From Desulfotomaculaceae bacterium (GTDB taxonomy: Bacteria; Bacillota; Desulfotomaculia; Desulfotomaculales; Pelotomaculaceae), in the NCBI GenBank assembly GCA_028702695.1, contig JAQVOH010000004.1, positions 24,565-75,032 on the forward strand: DNA of 50,468 nucleotides. Reading direction: 5' to 3'. Below, in pieces: positions 49,075 to 50,468 of this stretch. The translations under genes and the position numbers were made by a program. Positions within the stretch are counted from its first letter, which is position 1. Each line of letters opens with the position of its first letter. The notes below the pieces were generated by a model. It had not been told where the DNA came from and did not search any database. It saw only the letters and a list, made by a program, of their open reading frames with translations.

Positions 49075-50457
49075 ATGACATTTATTAACCCGCAAATTTT
49101 TCGCCAGTACGATATCCGCGGCGTTGCTGCCCGGGACTTGACCGACGCAACGATAGAACTGTTGGGAAAGGCCTTTGGTACTTACGTTAGAAATTCAGGC
49201 TCACGCAAGGTTATTGTAGGCAGAGACAACCGGCTCAGTTCCGCCCGGCTGCAAGACGCCCTGACCAGAGGCCTGCTGGCTGTGGGCTGTGACGTCGCCG
49301 ACATCGGTCTAGTTGTCACGCCCTTGCTTTATTACGCCCGGGTTAACTACGGCATTGACGGGGGCGTGATGATTACCGGCAGCCATAACCCGCCTGACGA
49401 GAACGGCTTCAAACTCGCCCTGGGGAATGGGACCATTTACGGGGAAGAAATTCAAAAGCTGAGAGACCTCATGATGGCGGGTAGCTTTTCTTCAGGCCAG
49501 GGACGGCTAGAAGAACTGGACGCCACCCCCCCCTATTTGGCCATGCTCAAAGATAAAATCCGGCTCGGCCCGCGTAAGTTAAAAGTTGCGGTGGACTGCG
49601 GCAACGGTACGGCCTCGCTGTTTGCCCAGCAAATCCTGGAGACGTGGGGCTGTGAAGTGCTCCCCTTGTATTGCGAGTCAGACGGCTCTTTCCCCAACCA
49701 CCAGCCGGACCCGGTCAAAACGGCAAACCTGGCTGAGCTAAGAGAAGCCGTCACAGAAAAACACGCAGACGTAGGCCTTGCCTTTGACGGCGACGCCGAC
49801 AGGATCGGTGTCGTCGATGAGCTGGGCGGTATCATCTGGGGAGATATGCTAATGTGCTTGTACTGGCGGGAGATCATGGCCAAACACGCGGGGGCGCAGG
49901 CTATTATTGAGGTAAAATGCTCTCAGGGGTTGGTGGACGAGGTCGTCCGGCTGGGGGGCAGGCCATTCTTTTACAAGACCGGTCACTCGCTGATCAAGGC
50001 CAAGATGAAGGAAATAGACGCAGTGTTTACCGGGGAAATGTCTGGACACATGTTCTTTGCCGACGAATACTACGGCTTTGACGATGCCTTTTACGCCGCC
50101 GGACGGCTCCTGAGGTTGCTCTCAAACTCACAGGAGCCACTCTCAAAAATGATGGCCCAGATACCCAAATATTACTCCACAGCCGAAACCAGGATCCCCT
50201 GCCCTGACCAGGATAAGTTCAAGGTGGTCAATGGGCTGGTGGAGCAGTTCAAGCGAGATTATGAGGTCATCGACGTGGACGGGGTACGAGTACTCTTTGG
50301 CGACGGTTGGGGACTGGTCCGGGCCTCCAACACCCAGCCTGTTCTGGTTGCCCGCTGCGAGGCTAAAACCCCGGAAGGGCTCAACCGGATCTGCAACACC
50401 ATGCAGGAAGCCCTGGCCGGTTTCCCCGAGGTTGAAGCGTTTGAGTGGGCATATTAG
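49075..50457 (+). CDS. manB: Phosphomannomutase/phosphoglucomutase
   Basis: Interconverts mannose-6-phosphate and mannose-1-phosphate (often also the glucose phosphates). The 460 residues carry the four family sites: FRQYDIRG, the active serine loop GVMITGSHNPPDENGFK, metal-binding FDGDADRIGVVDE, sugar-binding GEMSGHMFFADEY, and the phosphate-binding RASNTQPVLVARCEA near the C-terminus. AAGGAGG before the ATG. Ends 11 bases before the window edge. Confidence 0.95.
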   Translation: MTFINPQIFRQYDIRGVAARDLTDATIELLGKAFGTYVRNSGSRKVIVGRDNRLSSARLQDALTRGLLAVGCDVADIGLVVTPLLYYARVNYGIDGGVMITGSHNPPDENGFKLALGNGTIYGEEIQKLRDLMMAGSFSSGQGRLEELDATPPYLAMLKDKIRLGPRKLKVAVDCGNGTASLFAQQILETWGCEVLPLYCESDGSFPNHQPDPVKTANLAELREAVTEKHADVGLAFDGDADRIGVVDELGGIIWGDMLMCLYWREIMAKHAGAQAIIEVKCSQGLVDEVVRLGGRPFFYKTGHSLIKAKMKEIDAVFTGEMSGHMFFADEYYGFDDAFYAAGRLLRLLSNSQEPLSKMMAQIPKYYSTAETRIPCPDQDKFKVVNGLVEQFKRDYEVIDVDGVRVLFGDGWGLVRASNTQPVLVARCEAKTPEGLNRICNTMQEALAGFPEVEAFEWAY

Positions 50458-50468
50458 AAAGCTCATCC

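Overview
The window looks like a chromosomal segment of a Gram-positive, probably spore-forming anaerobe, most likely a clostridial or Desulfotomaculum/Pelotomaculum-type member of the Firmicutes. The reasons are strong AGGAGG-type ribosome binding sites, frequent TTG/GTG starts, a Bacillus/Clostridium-type purine cluster behind a ykkC-class riboswitch, a YerC-like regulator heading the his genes, an Fe-S type PurF and an Amj-type flippase. Species cannot be fixed from sequence alone. No tRNA, rRNA, CRISPR array or intact insertion sequence was seen.

Layout. (1) 1-6.3 kb, minus strand: pcrA, amj, then two ligA genes in tandem. The pcrA-proximal ligA stops exactly at the end of the adenylation domain. 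The second is a complete-looking but AT-richer ligA cut by the window edge. (2) 6.4-14.0 kb, plus strand: an aromatic amino acid operon aroF-tyrA-aroB-aroA-aroC-pheA-aroE. In front of it is a 35-residue leader peptide rich in Tyr/Phe/Trp codons, with mutually exclusive antiterminator and terminator hairpins, that is, a ribosome-mediated attenuator. (3) 14.1-20.4 kb, minus: yerC-hisD-hisC-hisB-hisH-hisA-hisF-hisI, without hisG, hisZ or hisE. (4) 20.5-29.9 kb, minus: purE-purB-purC-purF-purM-purN-purH-purD, without purS/Q/L, behind a promoter and a PRPP-type ykkC riboswitch with its own terminator. (5) 30.0-36.8 kb: a frameshifted mini-gene, a beta-lactamase-family protein with a C-terminal copper-amine-oxidase-like domain, an orphan four-PAS histidine kinase, and hpt-guaA. 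(6) 36.9-50.5 kb: a carbohydrate block. A minus-strand operon encodes a GT4 glycosyltransferase, a GH130 phosphorylase, a GT4-helical fusion and a 1200-residue GT-A/helical/GH130 fusion. Divergent from it are an Fe/Mn-superoxide dismutase-family protein, a decayed MASE3 histidine kinase, and manA, manC and manB.

How the parts work together. The aro, his and pur blocks are ordinary anabolism, but each is missing a few steps that must be encoded elsewhere, and PRPP links the purine and histidine blocks. The right-hand block holds a closed mannose circuit on paper: ManA, ManB and ManC would make GDP-mannose from fructose-6-phosphate, the GT4/GT-A proteins could polymerise it, and the two GH130 modules could phosphorolyse the product back to mannose-1-phosphate for ManB/ManA. 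This would be a bacterial analogue of a mannan reserve or mannoside osmolyte cycle. It is an inference from family membership. It and the aromatic attenuator are the two most interesting things in the window.
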